12,491 nucleotides of DNA from Bacteroidota bacterium (GCA_024278655.1 JAJRSV010000237.1:1-12491), one strand, 5' to 3'. Positions 1 to 8,538 are shown, numbered from the stretch's first letter. Program-made: numbers and translations. The notes: generated by a model not told the origin, from the letters alone.

Positions 1-110
1 AGATTAAAATAGGTGGTAAAATTATTCCACAGACCGCAAGATGTTAAAAACAGTACGGCGCCTGCGGTTAAAAGTATAAATCTAATCCTTGAATGAATGG
101 GAAAATTCAT
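1..110 (-). CDS. N-terminus of a predicted lipoprotein (runs off left edge)
   Basis: Thirty-six codons are visible from an ATG at 110-108 before the window ends. The peptide has basic residues (R8, R10), a hydrophobic core (residues 11-22) and a lipobox L-T-S-C with C25 as the predicted lipidated cysteine, so the mature protein should be anchored in a membrane facing the periplasm. Right after the cysteine comes GLWNNFTTYFN. I recall similar W-x-N-F-T-T-Y-F-N starts in tetratricopeptide-repeat lipoproteins of Bacteroidota, but the repeat region is outside the window, so the family is a guess. It lies 45 nt downstream of the P-II gene on the same strand, with no hairpin in the gap, and is probably the third gene of the secA unit. 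No Shine-Dalgarno sequence is seen. Confidence 0.7.
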   Translation of the reverse strand, partial: MNFPIHSRIRFILLTAGAVLFLTSCGLWNNFTTYFN

Positions 111-155
111 ATTTGAAGCTATTAAAGAATTGAAAAAAGTAAAAGGCAAAATCTG

Positions 156-503
156 TTACAGAGCACTTTTGCCCGATTCATCAGTCCTTATCCGGATAAC
201 CTCGTTTAAATCGTAAATAAATATTTTGCCGTCGCCAACCTGCCCGGTTTTAGCGGTTCTTAAAATTGCATCAACAACAGTGTCAAGTTTCGATTCTTCT
301 ACAACAACTTCAATTTTAATCTTAGGAATAAACTCAATACGGTATTCACTGCCGCGGTAAGTTTCGGTATGACCCTTCTGCCTTCCGTAACCCCGCACTT
401 CCGAAATTGTCATACCGCGCACACCTTCTTCCACGAGTGCTTCTTTTACCTCTTCAAGTTTGAAGGGTCGTATTATCGCTTCGATCTTTTTTAGTGAAGA
501 CAT
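156..503 (-). CDS. glnB: P-II family nitrogen regulatory protein
   Basis: This 115-aa protein is full length for the trimeric P-II signal proteins, which bind ATP/ADP and 2-oxoglutarate in the cytoplasm and control nitrogen assimilation targets such as GlnE, NtrB or AmtB. Both family signatures are present: the T-loop motif YRGSEY at residues 49-54, whose Y54 matches the tyrosine (Tyr51 in E. coli) that is uridylylated in proteobacteria, and the C-terminal TAKTGQVGDGKIFI at residues 83-96. The T-loop core GRQKGHTETYRG is closely conserved. The ATG at 503-501 gives a three-residue longer N-terminus than E. coli GlnB. It begins 3 nt after the secA stop, so it is almost certainly cotranscribed with secA. 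GlnB and GlnK cannot be told apart by sequence alone; no amtB is seen next to it. Whether it is uridylylated here is unknown. Confidence 0.97.
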   Translation of the reverse strand: MSSLKKIEAIIRPFKLEEVKEALVEEGVRGMTISEVRGYGRQKGHTETYRGSEYRIEFIPKIKIEVVVEESKLDTVVDAILRTAKTGQVGDGKIFIYDLNEVIRIRTDESGKSAL

Positions 504-506
504 AAA

Positions 507-3500
507 TTACTTGCCGTGACAATGTTTATATTTCTTTCCGCTGCCGCAGGGGCATGGTTCGTTTCTGCCTACTTTAGCTTCTACCCTTACCTGCTTAGCT
601 TTACCTGCACGCGAGGGCTGTGCCTGCTGACCGCCTGTGGCACGCAAACCGATGTTTGTGGTTGCCTGCTTGCTTTCCATAATTCTTCCTGCCGGCTGGC
701 GTCTCCGTTCCTGAACTTCTTCGGGCGCCTGCGGGAAAAACTTGAATGCAAACGATACAACATCGTTTCTTATATCGTTCAAAAGATCCATAAACAGTTT
801 GAATGCTTCCGCTTTGTACTCAATCAAAGGATCTTTCTGACCGTAAGCTCTTAACCCGATACCTTCTTTAAGGTCATCCATTTCGCGAAGATGATCTTTC
901 CACTTATGATCGATTACGCTTAACATCGCATACCGTTCCAACTTCGCCATCAATTCGGAGCCGAGCATCTCTTCTTTTTTGTTGTAGAAATCTTTTGCGG
1001 TTTCTACAATCTTCTCTTTCAAACCTTCTTTGCCGAGCTTTTCAAAATCCCCGGCTTCAATTTTTACTTCTACCAGCAGGTTGTGAAGCAGGTCCTCTTT
1101 CAAACCTTCTACATTAACCTCATCAAAATGCTTCTCGAGCAAATCATCAACATACTCATCAAGCATATCGAATATTTCGGGCTTTAACCTGTCGCCCTGC
1201 AAAGCTCTGTTACGTTTTGTGTAAATAACTTCTCTCTGCTGGTTCATCGTATCGTCGTATTCCAGCAATCTCTTTCTTATCGCAAAGTTGTTCTCTTCAA
1301 CTTTTTTCTGTGCTCTTTCAACCGACTTGGTAATCATCGGATGCTGAATAACTTCACCTTCCTGTATGCCGATTTTTTCCATTACGGAAGAGATTCTGTC
1401 ACTTCCGAACAGGCGCATAAGATCGTCTTCGAGCGAAATGAAAAACTTGGTAGTTCCCGGGTCGCCCTGTCGTCCCGCACGTCCGCGCAACTGCCTGTCG
1501 ATACGTCTCGACTCGTGCCTTTCGGTTCCTAAAATAAAAAGTCCGCCTCTTTCAACAACACCTTTACCGAGTTTAATATCGGTACCACGACCAGCCATAT
1601 TGGTAGCAATTGTAACCGCGCCTATCTCGCCGGCGTGTGCTACAATTTCCGCCTCGCGCTGATGCTGCTTGGCGTTCAATACGTTGTGGGGAATGCCCCG
1701 GCGCTTGAGCATCCTGCTTAATGTTTCCGAAACTTCCACCGATGTTGTACCTACAAGCACGGGTCTTCCCTGCTTACGCAGCTCTTCAATCTGTTCGATT
1801 ACGGCGTTATACTTTTCGCGCTTGGTTCTGTAAACTGCATCGTCAAGGTCTTCTCTTACAACCGGTCTGTTGGTAGGAATAACGACTACTTCTAAACCGT
1901 AAATTTCGTAAAACTCACCTTCTTCGGTTTCGGCGGTACCGGTCATTCCTGCAAGCTTGTTGTACATTCTGAAGTAGTTCTGCAGTGTAATTGTTGCAAG
2001 CGTTTGAGAATCCCTTTGAACCTTTACGTTTTCTTTGGCTTCAATTGCCTGATGAAGTCCGTCGCTGTAACGTCTGCCGGGAAGAATTCTACCTGTAAAC
2101 TCATCAACGATAGCAATTTTGCCGTCCTCGGTAACGACATATTCATCATCTCTTGTAAAAAGTGTGTAAGCTTTAAGCAACTGATGAATTGTATGAATCC
2201 TGTCGCTTGCTTCCGAGTAGCGATGGTAAAGTTCGTCTTTTAATTTTATTCTTTCCTCATCGGTCAGGTTGGGATCGTTTTCAAGCTTGCTTATTTCCGT
2301 GCCGAGATCGGGAAGAACAAAATAATCTTTTCCTTCGACACTTCCCTTTGCAAGCTCTTCTCTTCCTTTTTCGGTCAGGTCAAGCGTGTTGTTTTTTTCA
2401 TCGATAACGAAGTATAACTCGTCATCGATAATATACATGTTCTTCGCTTTTTCACGGAGGAACTCCATCTCCGTTGCTTCCATCAGCTTTCTGTTTGCCG
2501 GATCGCTTAAAATTTTAGCCAGTCTCGGGCTCTTCGGAAGCCCGCGGTAAGCCCTGAAAATCAATACTCCCGCTTCGGAAGAGTTAGGACCTTCTTCTTC
2601 CAAAAGTCTTTCCGCCTGCTGAAGCATCGACGCAACAAGGTTCTTCTGTTTACGGTAAAGGTTTTCAACCTTAGGTTTCATCTCGTTGTATTTATGATCG
2701 TCAACTTCAACCGGACCGGAAATAATAAGCGGAGTTCTCGCTTCGTCAATCAATACGGAATCGACCTCATCCACAATTGCGTAGTTGTGTCCTCGCTGCA
2801 CCTGGCTTTCTTTATCGATAGCCATATTATCACGCAGATAATCGAAACCGAACTCGTTGTTGGTTCCGTAAGTTATATCGCACGCATATTGCTCCCTGCG
2901 CTGCTGAGGATCCATTGTGTTAAGAATACAACCGACTGTTAGCCCGTGAAACTTAAATATCTCACCCATCCACTCGCTGTCTCTTTTAGCAAGGTAATCG
3001 TTAACTGTAACAAGATGAACGCCTCTTCCGGTAAGTGCATTTAAATACATCGGAAGGGTTGCAACAAGGGTTTTACCTTCACCGGTAGCCATCTCGGCAA
3101 TTTTACCCTGGTGAAGAACAATACCGCCCAAAAGCTGAACATCGTACGGAACCATATCCCATGTAATCTTACTTCCCGCAACGGTCCAGCTTTTGCCTAC
3201 CAGACGCTGGCAGGTAGCTTTAACAACGGCAAAAGCTTCGGGCAGCAGTTGATCCAGTATTTCTTCGTACTCTTCGTTAAGCTGCTCTTCGAGCTTATCA
3301 ATCTCATCATAAAGTTCCTGGCGATCGAGTTCTTCGTCGGTTTTAAGCTTTTCCCTCAGCTCTTCTAATCTCTCGCGGGTTTCTTTTGTATACTCTTTTA
3401 TCTTTTCTTTGAATTCCTGTGTCTTTGCCCGCAATTCATCATCGGACAAATCCTTTATTTTCTCATATTCCTGATTTATTTCTTCAACTATAGGCCAAAG

Positions 3501-3557
3501 CGTTTTCAGGTCTTTTACGTGCTTATCGCCGAATATTTTCTTAATAAGGTTAATCAT
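507..3557 (-). CDS. secA: Preprotein translocase ATPase SecA
   Basis: SecA is the motor ATPase that pushes unfolded preproteins through SecYEG. Visible in order: Walker A TGEGKT (residues 158-163), Walker B DEVD (263-266) followed by the SecA signature SVLIDEARTPLIISG, the second nucleotide-binding half with NMAGRGTDIKLG (653-664) and QLRGRAGRQGD (689-699), the helical scaffold, and a C-terminal zinc finger with ligands C1002, C1004, C1013 and H1014, which in other bacteria contacts SecB or phospholipid. At 1016 aa it is longer than the E. coli protein (901). The extra length lies in a charged helical stretch at about 55-105 and an insertion at about 285-400, both usual for Bacteroidota/Chlorobi SecA. 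The ATG at 3557 gives the normal start MINLIKKIFG; no strong Shine-Dalgarno precedes it. It is first in its unit, with glnB 3 nt downstream. Confidence 0.99.
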   Translation of the reverse strand: MINLIKKIFGDKHVKDLKTLWPIVEEINQEYEKIKDLSDDELRAKTQEFKEKIKEYTKETRERLEELREKLKTDEELDRQELYDEIDKLEEQLNEEYEEILDQLLPEAFAVVKATCQRLVGKSWTVAGSKITWDMVPYDVQLLGGIVLHQGKIAEMATGEGKTLVATLPMYLNALTGRGVHLVTVNDYLAKRDSEWMGEIFKFHGLTVGCILNTMDPQQRREQYACDITYGTNNEFGFDYLRDNMAIDKESQVQRGHNYAIVDEVDSVLIDEARTPLIISGPVEVDDHKYNEMKPKVENLYRKQKNLVASMLQQAERLLEEEGPNSSEAGVLIFRAYRGLPKSPRLAKILSDPANRKLMEATEMEFLREKAKNMYIIDDELYFVIDEKNNTLDLTEKGREELAKGSVEGKDYFVLPDLGTEISKLENDPNLTDEERIKLKDELYHRYSEASDRIHTIHQLLKAYTLFTRDDEYVVTEDGKIAIVDEFTGRILPGRRYSDGLHQAIEAKENVKVQRDSQTLATITLQNYFRMYNKLAGMTGTAETEEGEFYEIYGLEVVVIPTNRPVVREDLDDAVYRTKREKYNAVIEQIEELRKQGRPVLVGTTSVEVSETLSRMLKRRGIPHNVLNAKQHQREAEIVAHAGEIGAVTIATNMAGRGTDIKLGKGVVERGGLFILGTERHESRRIDRQLRGRAGRQGDPGTTKFFISLEDDLMRLFGSDRISSVMEKIGIQEGEVIQHPMITKSVERAQKKVEENNFAIRKRLLEYDDTMNQQREVIYTKRNRALQGDRLKPEIFDMLDEYVDDLLEKHFDEVNVEGLKEDLLHNLLVEVKIEAGDFEKLGKEGLKEKIVETAKDFYNKKEEMLGSELMAKLERYAMLSVIDHKWKDHLREMDDLKEGIGLRAYGQKDPLIEYKAEAFKLFMDLLNDIRNDVVSFAFKFFPQAPEEVQERRRQPAGRIMESKQATTNIGLRATGGQQAQPSRAGKAKQVRVEAKVGRNEPCPCGSGKKYKHCHGK

Positions 3558-3795
3558 TCTCTATTTACTCTCAATTTGAATAACAAAAAATAAACTTAAA
3601 TATAGATGTTCTGAAATGCAATTTAAGAAAAAATGCACCCGTAAGCTTTGATATTTATCAATAACAGTGTCCGCTTATCAAAAATCGAACTAATTTAAAT
3701 TATATTCCTAAAGATAACTGTAAAAAAATTTAAAATTTCTATTTGTACTCATTAAATATTAGATTTATTCAACCCGATTTAATAAAAGTTTTAAC
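3558..3795. promoter_or_regulatory. Divergent intergenic region between secA and glnE
   Basis: This 238-nt AT-rich gap separates two genes transcribed away from each other, so it must hold the promoters of the secA-glnB unit (minus) and the glnE unit (plus). I could not place either promoter with confidence: there is no perfect Bacteroidota-type TAnnTTTG element on either strand, and no well-spaced -35/-10 pair. TATATT at 3701-3706 is a possible plus-strand -10 without a good -35. The region contains the inverted repeat listed separately and a 12-bp AT-only palindrome at 3691-3702. No RNA gene or credible small ORF was seen. Confidence 0.55.
3648..3681. repeat. Inverted repeat TTGATA-tt-TATCAA plus a third TATCAA half-site
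   Basis: TTGATA (3648-3653) and TATCAA (3656-3661) form a perfect 6-bp inverted repeat with a 2-nt spacer. An additional TATCAA lies at 3676-3681, exactly 20 bp from the right arm, about two helical turns. The arrangement is what a dimeric repressor or activator site could look like, and it lies roughly midway in the upper half of a divergent promoter region. The sequence is AT-rich and such repeats arise by chance, so an operator role is only inferred. Confidence 0.3.
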
Positions 3796-6582
3796 GTGCG
3801 GCAAACCAAACTATCTGAAAATCTCATCACAAAATTAGCGGAATATTCCGCAGGCAGCTTTACACCTGCTGAGTTCGACCGGCTTATAAGTTTATTCGAA
3901 GAAAACATCCGGAATGTTTATTTCACACAATCTTCCGAAGCTAATTTACTGCGCATACTTGAGAACACTTTTAACAGGGTTTCGCTTCTTAGAGATTGTT
4001 TGCAATATCCGCATTATACAGAGATACTTATTTCAATTGCCGCAAACAGTAACTACCTAACCGATATACTTGCGGTCAATCCCGAATTTTTTCACTGGGT
4101 TGTTAATCCTTCTGTTTTGACTGCCGGAATAGATGAGAGTTCCCTTAAAAGCGAAATACATCGTACACTTAGTCAACTTCACACATTTGCTTCGAAGGTA
4201 AACGCGCTAAAAAGTATAAAGCGAAAAGAAATTTTAAGAACAGGATTGCGCGATATTTACGAGAAAGTACCGCTGACAGAAATAACCAAAGAGCTGTCGG
4301 TTCTTGCAAAGAATTTAACAAGCGAACTCTTTTCGGTTTGTTACAAAGAAGTGCTGAAAAAGTACGGCATTGAAAAAATCAGTGCGAAGTATTCTATCGT
4401 ATCGCTCGGAAAGTTGGGCGGAGGAGAACTGAATTACAGTTCCGACATCGACCTCATTCTTTTCTACGATAAAAACAGGTTCATCAAAAAGAAGAAGTAT
4501 TTAAATGAAATTTTAACCGAGACCGTGCATCTGTTTTTAGATGCAGCAGCAAAAGGCACCGGCGGCATTTTATACAGATACGATTTCCGCTTAAGACCCG
4601 ACGGACGAAATTCACCCATTTGCAGAAGCTTGCCCGAATACCTGAACTACTACGAAAGCAGAGGCGAGGACTGGGAACGCCAGATGCTTATTAAAGCTGC
4701 TTATTTAGCCGGAAGCAAATCGCTGTTCGATAAGTTTGTTTCTTATTTAACACCCTTTGTTTACCCTTCGGCTTTTAAATCGTCGCCTCAGAAGCAAATT
4801 TTAAAAATGAAGGCAAACATCGAAAGACAATTAAAGAGCGAAGAGAATATTAAACTTTCTTTCGGTGGAATACGCGACATCGAATTTTCGGTACAGGCGC
4901 TTCAGTTGATAAGCGGAGGAAACAACCAGAAACTCCGCACGGCTAATACACTCGACGCGATAAAAAGATTAGAAAGAGAGAATCTCCTGTCGAAAACGGA
5001 AGCGGAAACTTTAGCGGAAAATTATATCCTCTTCAGGAGAATTGAACATTACCTGCAATTAATGAACGACCGGCAGACTCATGTTATCCCATCCTCGGGC
5101 GAAATTGCAGAAAAGATAAGTTTCTTTCTCGGTTATAAAAATTTAAGCGCTTTTAAAAGAGATATTCGGAAAAGAAGAAACGATATAAGAAAAATTTATA
5201 ACTCTATTCTGAGTGAGGAAACAACTCAGCCGGATCCGGGTTCAAGGTTTAATGAAATAAAGTTTGAAGATGCAAGCCGTGCAGAAAAAGACTTCCGGTT
5301 TTTACGCGAAGGTAAAAGTATTTTCGGCGAAAGAACATTCGATATAAAATCGATTGAAAGCTTTAACAAAATTGAACAGGCGCTGATTGAATATTTAATT
5401 AAAGCCGTAAACCCCGATAAGCTTTTATCAAACTTCGTGCGGGTAATTAAATATGCCGGGTTTCCTTCAATATGGTACAACGAATTGCAGGATGATAAGT
5501 TCAGAAAATACTTTCTCAACATCTGCGAATTCAGTCAGTACCCGGTTGATATGTTTGCCGAAGATAAAGAGCTGCGCGAGTTTTTACTGAGCAGAAAAGT
5601 GCTTATGAAGATTCCGGCAAAAGAGCTGTCGGATTATTCAATAAAGAAAATGTTGTTTTATTTTTCCGTGCAGATTATCAACGGATTTATTTCGCCGGTT
5701 GAAGCGTCGGGAAAAATTTCTTCTGTTATTAAAAAGAAGATTGAAACAATTGCACTGGAATTTTCCGGAACTTTTGAATGGAAAGATAATTTCTTTATTG
5801 CCGCCTTCGGTAGTCTCGGAAGCAGTGAAATAACTTTTGCTTCCGATATCGATTTGGTATTCATTGTTAAAAACATCAACAGATATAAAAATGCAGAAAA
5901 GGATTTTCAGCAATTGTTAAAATTACTGAGAGATGAACTGCGTCCTTTCAAAATCGACTGCCGCTTACGACCGGAAGGAAAAAGCAGTCAGCTCGTCTGG
6001 GACTTTGACGAGTACAAAAAGTACTTTGCCCAAAGAGCGCGTGTGTGGGAATACCAGGCACTTACAAAAATCTGCTTTACGGCGGGCAGTAAAAAATTGT
6101 TCGATTCGTTTCTTGCAAAGCTACAATTTCCCGAAGAATCATTAATAGTAAAAGAATTTGTTTCGATGAGGAAAAATTTAAAATCGAAAATTACAGCGGG
6201 ATTTGAGATGTTCGATTTAAAGAAAAGCAGCGGCGGTTTAACCGATATTGATTTTATCGTTCAGTATTTAATACTTTGTAACCCTTCTGTTTTTAAGAAG
6301 TGCATAGCTAAAAACAATCTTCAAAAAATTGATGTTATCCGGGTTCATTTAAGTACGGATTTGAATCTTGATACGCTAAGTAAAGCATTTGAAATGCTAA
6401 AGAGCATAGAAATTTACAATCAACTGATAAACAGTGCCACTTCGTCTTTGATTTCACTGAGTGAAGAGAAGTTAAAAAGTTTATCGGTTGTAATGAGTTA
6501 CAAATCACCCGGGGCACTAAAAAAAGAATTTGCAAAACTTACTAACAGTGTAAGAAAGCTTTATGCAAAAATTTTCGGTTAA
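3796..6582 (+). CDS. glnE: Bifunctional glutamine synthetase adenylyltransferase/deadenylylase (GlnE-like)
   Basis: GlnE attaches AMP to, and removes it from, glutamine synthetase, switching nitrogen assimilation off and on in response to glutamine and P-II. The 928-aa length matches E. coli GlnE (946), and two nucleotidyltransferase domains are visible. The N-terminal domain, deadenylylating in E. coli, has GKLGGGELNYSSDIDL (205-220), the third carboxylate in DFRLRPDG (D263) and GGIRDIEF (357-364). The C-terminal domain, adenylylating in E. coli, keeps SDIDL (683-687), DCRLRPEG (D721) and GGLTDIDF (813-820), but its glycine loop reads GSLGSSEITF instead of GKLGG-E-L. The start is the GTG at 3796: an in-frame TAG lies at 3760-3762, no ATG follows for hundreds of bases, and conserved-looking helices begin soon after. 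No Shine-Dalgarno is visible. It overlaps the next gene by 20 nt and is divergent from secA-glnB, whose P-II product is its classical effector. No glutamine synthetase gene is in the window. Confidence 0.93.
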   Translation: MRQTKLSENLITKLAEYSAGSFTPAEFDRLISLFEENIRNVYFTQSSEANLLRILENTFNRVSLLRDCLQYPHYTEILISIAANSNYLTDILAVNPEFFHWVVNPSVLTAGIDESSLKSEIHRTLSQLHTFASKVNALKSIKRKEILRTGLRDIYEKVPLTEITKELSVLAKNLTSELFSVCYKEVLKKYGIEKISAKYSIVSLGKLGGGELNYSSDIDLILFYDKNRFIKKKKYLNEILTETVHLFLDAAAKGTGGILYRYDFRLRPDGRNSPICRSLPEYLNYYESRGEDWERQMLIKAAYLAGSKSLFDKFVSYLTPFVYPSAFKSSPQKQILKMKANIERQLKSEENIKLSFGGIRDIEFSVQALQLISGGNNQKLRTANTLDAIKRLERENLLSKTEAETLAENYILFRRIEHYLQLMNDRQTHVIPSSGEIAEKISFFLGYKNLSAFKRDIRKRRNDIRKIYNSILSEETTQPDPGSRFNEIKFEDASRAEKDFRFLREGKSIFGERTFDIKSIESFNKIEQALIEYLIKAVNPDKLLSNFVRVIKYAGFPSIWYNELQDDKFRKYFLNICEFSQYPVDMFAEDKELREFLLSRKVLMKIPAKELSDYSIKKMLFYFSVQIINGFISPVEASGKISSVIKKKIETIALEFSGTFEWKDNFFIAAFGSLGSSEITFASDIDLVFIVKNINRYKNAEKDFQQLLKLLRDELRPFKIDCRLRPEGKSSQLVWDFDEYKKYFAQRARVWEYQALTKICFTAGSKKLFDSFLAKLQFPEESLIVKEFVSMRKNLKSKITAGFEMFDLKKSSGGLTDIDFIVQYLILCNPSVFKKCIAKNNLQKIDVIRVHLSTDLNLDTLSKAFEMLKSIEIYNQLINSATSSLISLSEEKLKSLSVVMSYKSPGALKKEFAKLTNSVRKLYAKIFG

Positions 6583-8536
6583 GTTAATAGAAGCAGTGAA
6601 AAAGTACTACTACCTTTTAACGGGCTTGCTGGTTTTTATCATCTACTTATTCACACTTGCGCCGTCTGTAACGCAAATCGATTCCGGTGAACTTGCAACG
6701 GTTCAGGCAATATTGGGCATTGCTCATCCGACGGGCTATCCTTTGTTTACAATTACCGGGCATCTCTTTTCGCTTATACCGTTACCTTTTTCAACTATTT
6801 ATCAGTTGAATTTACTGGCGGCTTTGTATTGCAGTGCAGGGGTTGCGGTTTTTGTTTACACAGCAAAGCTGCTGCTCGATAATATCGATAGCTTTAAAAC
6901 AAAAACTCAACCGGAAAAACCGAAGAAGACTGCGCAGAAAAAAGCAAAGAAAGAGAAAACAAAAAAAATTGAGGTGACGAGCAGCCAGGTAATCAATGAA
7001 ACGGTAAAATACATCGCTGCAGTATCTGCGGGAATAATGCTTGCTTTAAGCCGGACTTTCTGGTCGCAAAGCACATCAACCGAAGTTTACTCGCTTCATA
7101 TTCTGCTTATAAATCTTATTATACTTTTTCTGGTAAAAGCTTACCTTGCAGGCAATGATGATGAAAGCGGCAAATTAAAACCTTGGTCAATTTTTGCCGG
7201 ACTTCTTGCACTCGGCTTTACAAACCACATGACGACTTTAATGATAATTCCCGGTGTTGCGTATCTTTTCTTCGACAAGTACGGTCTCTCTGCAAATAGT
7301 TTTAAAAAAATCGGGTTGATGCTGTTGGTGTTTTTCCCGGTTTTAATTTTGGTTTATCTTTATCTGCCTTTGCGGGCTTCTCAAAGTCCGGCGCTAAATT
7401 GGGGCAATCCTATTGACTTCGAAAGATTCATCAGGCACGTTACGGGCAAGCAGTACCAGGTATGGCTCTTCTCATCCACCGAAGCTGCAATTAAGCAGTT
7501 GAAATATTTTATAGAGACACTGCCGGGACAGTATTATTTAAGCTTGATAGTTTCTGCAATCGGAATTTTCGTTTCATTTAAGCTTGCAAAAAAGCTGTTC
7601 GTCTTTTTGATGATAACTTTTCTCTTCACGGTTTTCTACTCAATTAATTATGAAATTCATGATATCGACACATATTTTCTTCTTGCTTATATATCGCTTG
7701 CTTTCTTTGCCATGTTCGGCGTCATCAAAACGATTACTTTTATTCAAAGAAAAAGAGAGAAGTATGCTTTGCCCGCAGCTATAGTTGTGATAGTGATTTT
7801 GGCGCAGACATATTTTAATTTCGGAAAGGTTAACCAGAGTAATGTTTACACTTTTGAGGATTACACAAAATCAATTTTAAGCTCCGTTCCGGAAAACAGC
7901 GTAATATTCAGTTATCAATGGGATTACTTTGTATCGGCTTCATATTATTTCCGCCTGGTTGAGAATTTCAGAAAGGACGTTGTAGTTGTCGATAAAGAAT
8001 TACTCCGTCGTTCGTGGTACCTGGATCAATTAAATAAGAACTATCCGTTCCTCTTTAAGGGCATGCAAAAAACCGTTAATGAATTTAAGGAAGCGCTTAA
8101 ACCTTTCGAGCGCGGAGAAAATTACAATCCTCAGTTGCTGGAAATGTTATACCGCAGGTTGATGACAGAGCTTGTTGCTACCAATGTTAAGGAAAGAGCT
8201 TTTTACGTTGCCCCGGAACTTTTTGAAAGCGAAATGCAAAGGAAGGAATTTATGCTTCCGAACGGATATGCTTTGGTTCCCGATTTGTTTTTATTCAAAG
8301 TAGTAAACGAAGATACTTACTCTCCGGTTAAGCTTGCCGATTTCAAACTGCGTTTGCCTGATAACAGAAATTATTACATAAATATGATTGAGCAATTTAC
8401 CGGAGCAATGCTTGCACGAAGGGCGGTTTACGAAATGCAGAAAGGTAATAAAGATAAAGCAAACTTCTACCTGAAAAAGATAAAGGATGAACTACCCGAT
8501 TACAGGCTGCCGTTTAATTTAAGAAATGGTTTTTAA
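6563..8536 (+). CDS. DUF2723 (TMEM260-like) multi-pass membrane glycosyltransferase
   Basis: This 657-aa protein has about ten hydrophobic segments in its first 420 residues and a soluble C-terminal part of about 235 residues. The N-terminal signature is that of DUF2723 proteins: after the first membrane segment comes APSVTQIDSGEL (33-44), with the acidic pair D40/E43, then GIAHPTGYPLF (52-62). FWSQSTSTEVYSLH (166-179) and TNHMT (220-224) also fit. The family is related to protein O-mannosyltransferases of the GT-C fold; human TMEM260 transfers mannose to proteins, so a lipid-linked sugar donor and an extracytoplasmic acceptor are likely, but the bacterial substrate is unknown. A lysine-rich stretch at about 111-140 interrupts two membrane segments. 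The ATG at 6563 lies inside the end of glnE (20-nt overlap), suggesting coupled translation; a weak AAGAAAG precedes it at 6551-6557. The gene ends 2 nt from the convergent DUF4837 gene. Confidence 0.9.
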   Translation: MQKFSVKLIEAVKKYYYLLTGLLVFIIYLFTLAPSVTQIDSGELATVQAILGIAHPTGYPLFTITGHLFSLIPLPFSTIYQLNLLAALYCSAGVAVFVYTAKLLLDNIDSFKTKTQPEKPKKTAQKKAKKEKTKKIEVTSSQVINETVKYIAAVSAGIMLALSRTFWSQSTSTEVYSLHILLINLIILFLVKAYLAGNDDESGKLKPWSIFAGLLALGFTNHMTTLMIIPGVAYLFFDKYGLSANSFKKIGLMLLVFFPVLILVYLYLPLRASQSPALNWGNPIDFERFIRHVTGKQYQVWLFSSTEAAIKQLKYFIETLPGQYYLSLIVSAIGIFVSFKLAKKLFVFLMITFLFTVFYSINYEIHDIDTYFLLAYISLAFFAMFGVIKTITFIQRKREKYALPAAIVVIVILAQTYFNFGKVNQSNVYTFEDYTKSILSSVPENSVIFSYQWDYFVSASYYFRLVENFRKDVVVVDKELLRRSWYLDQLNKNYPFLFKGMQKTVNEFKEALKPFERGENYNPQLLEMLYRRLMTELVATNVKERAFYVAPELFESEMQRKEFMLPNGYALVPDLFLFKVVNEDTYSPVKLADFKLRLPDNRNYYINMIEQFTGAMLARRAVYEMQKGNKDKANFYLKKIKDELPDYRLPFNLRNGF

Positions 8537-8538
8537 TA

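Noticed and set aside
111..155. Terminator between glnB and the left-edge lipoprotein gene
   Set aside because: The gap contains T-rich runs when read on the minus strand, but no stem that could form a hairpin.
516..3368. Several plus-strand open frames of 63-112 codons opposite secA
   Set aside because: They lie antisense to conserved secA codons, have no family resemblance or signal, and are explained as shadows of the real gene.
3691..3702. Perfect 12-bp palindrome TAATTTAAATTA in the divergent region
   Set aside because: It is made only of A and T in a very AT-rich stretch, with no second copy, so chance is a sufficient explanation; mentioned under the intergenic region only.
3558..3795. 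Bacteroidota-type promoter TAnnTTTG
   Set aside because: Only one-mismatch or wrong-spacing versions were found (for example TCTATTTG near 3738-3745 and TAAGCTTTG near 3642-3650), so no promoter was called.
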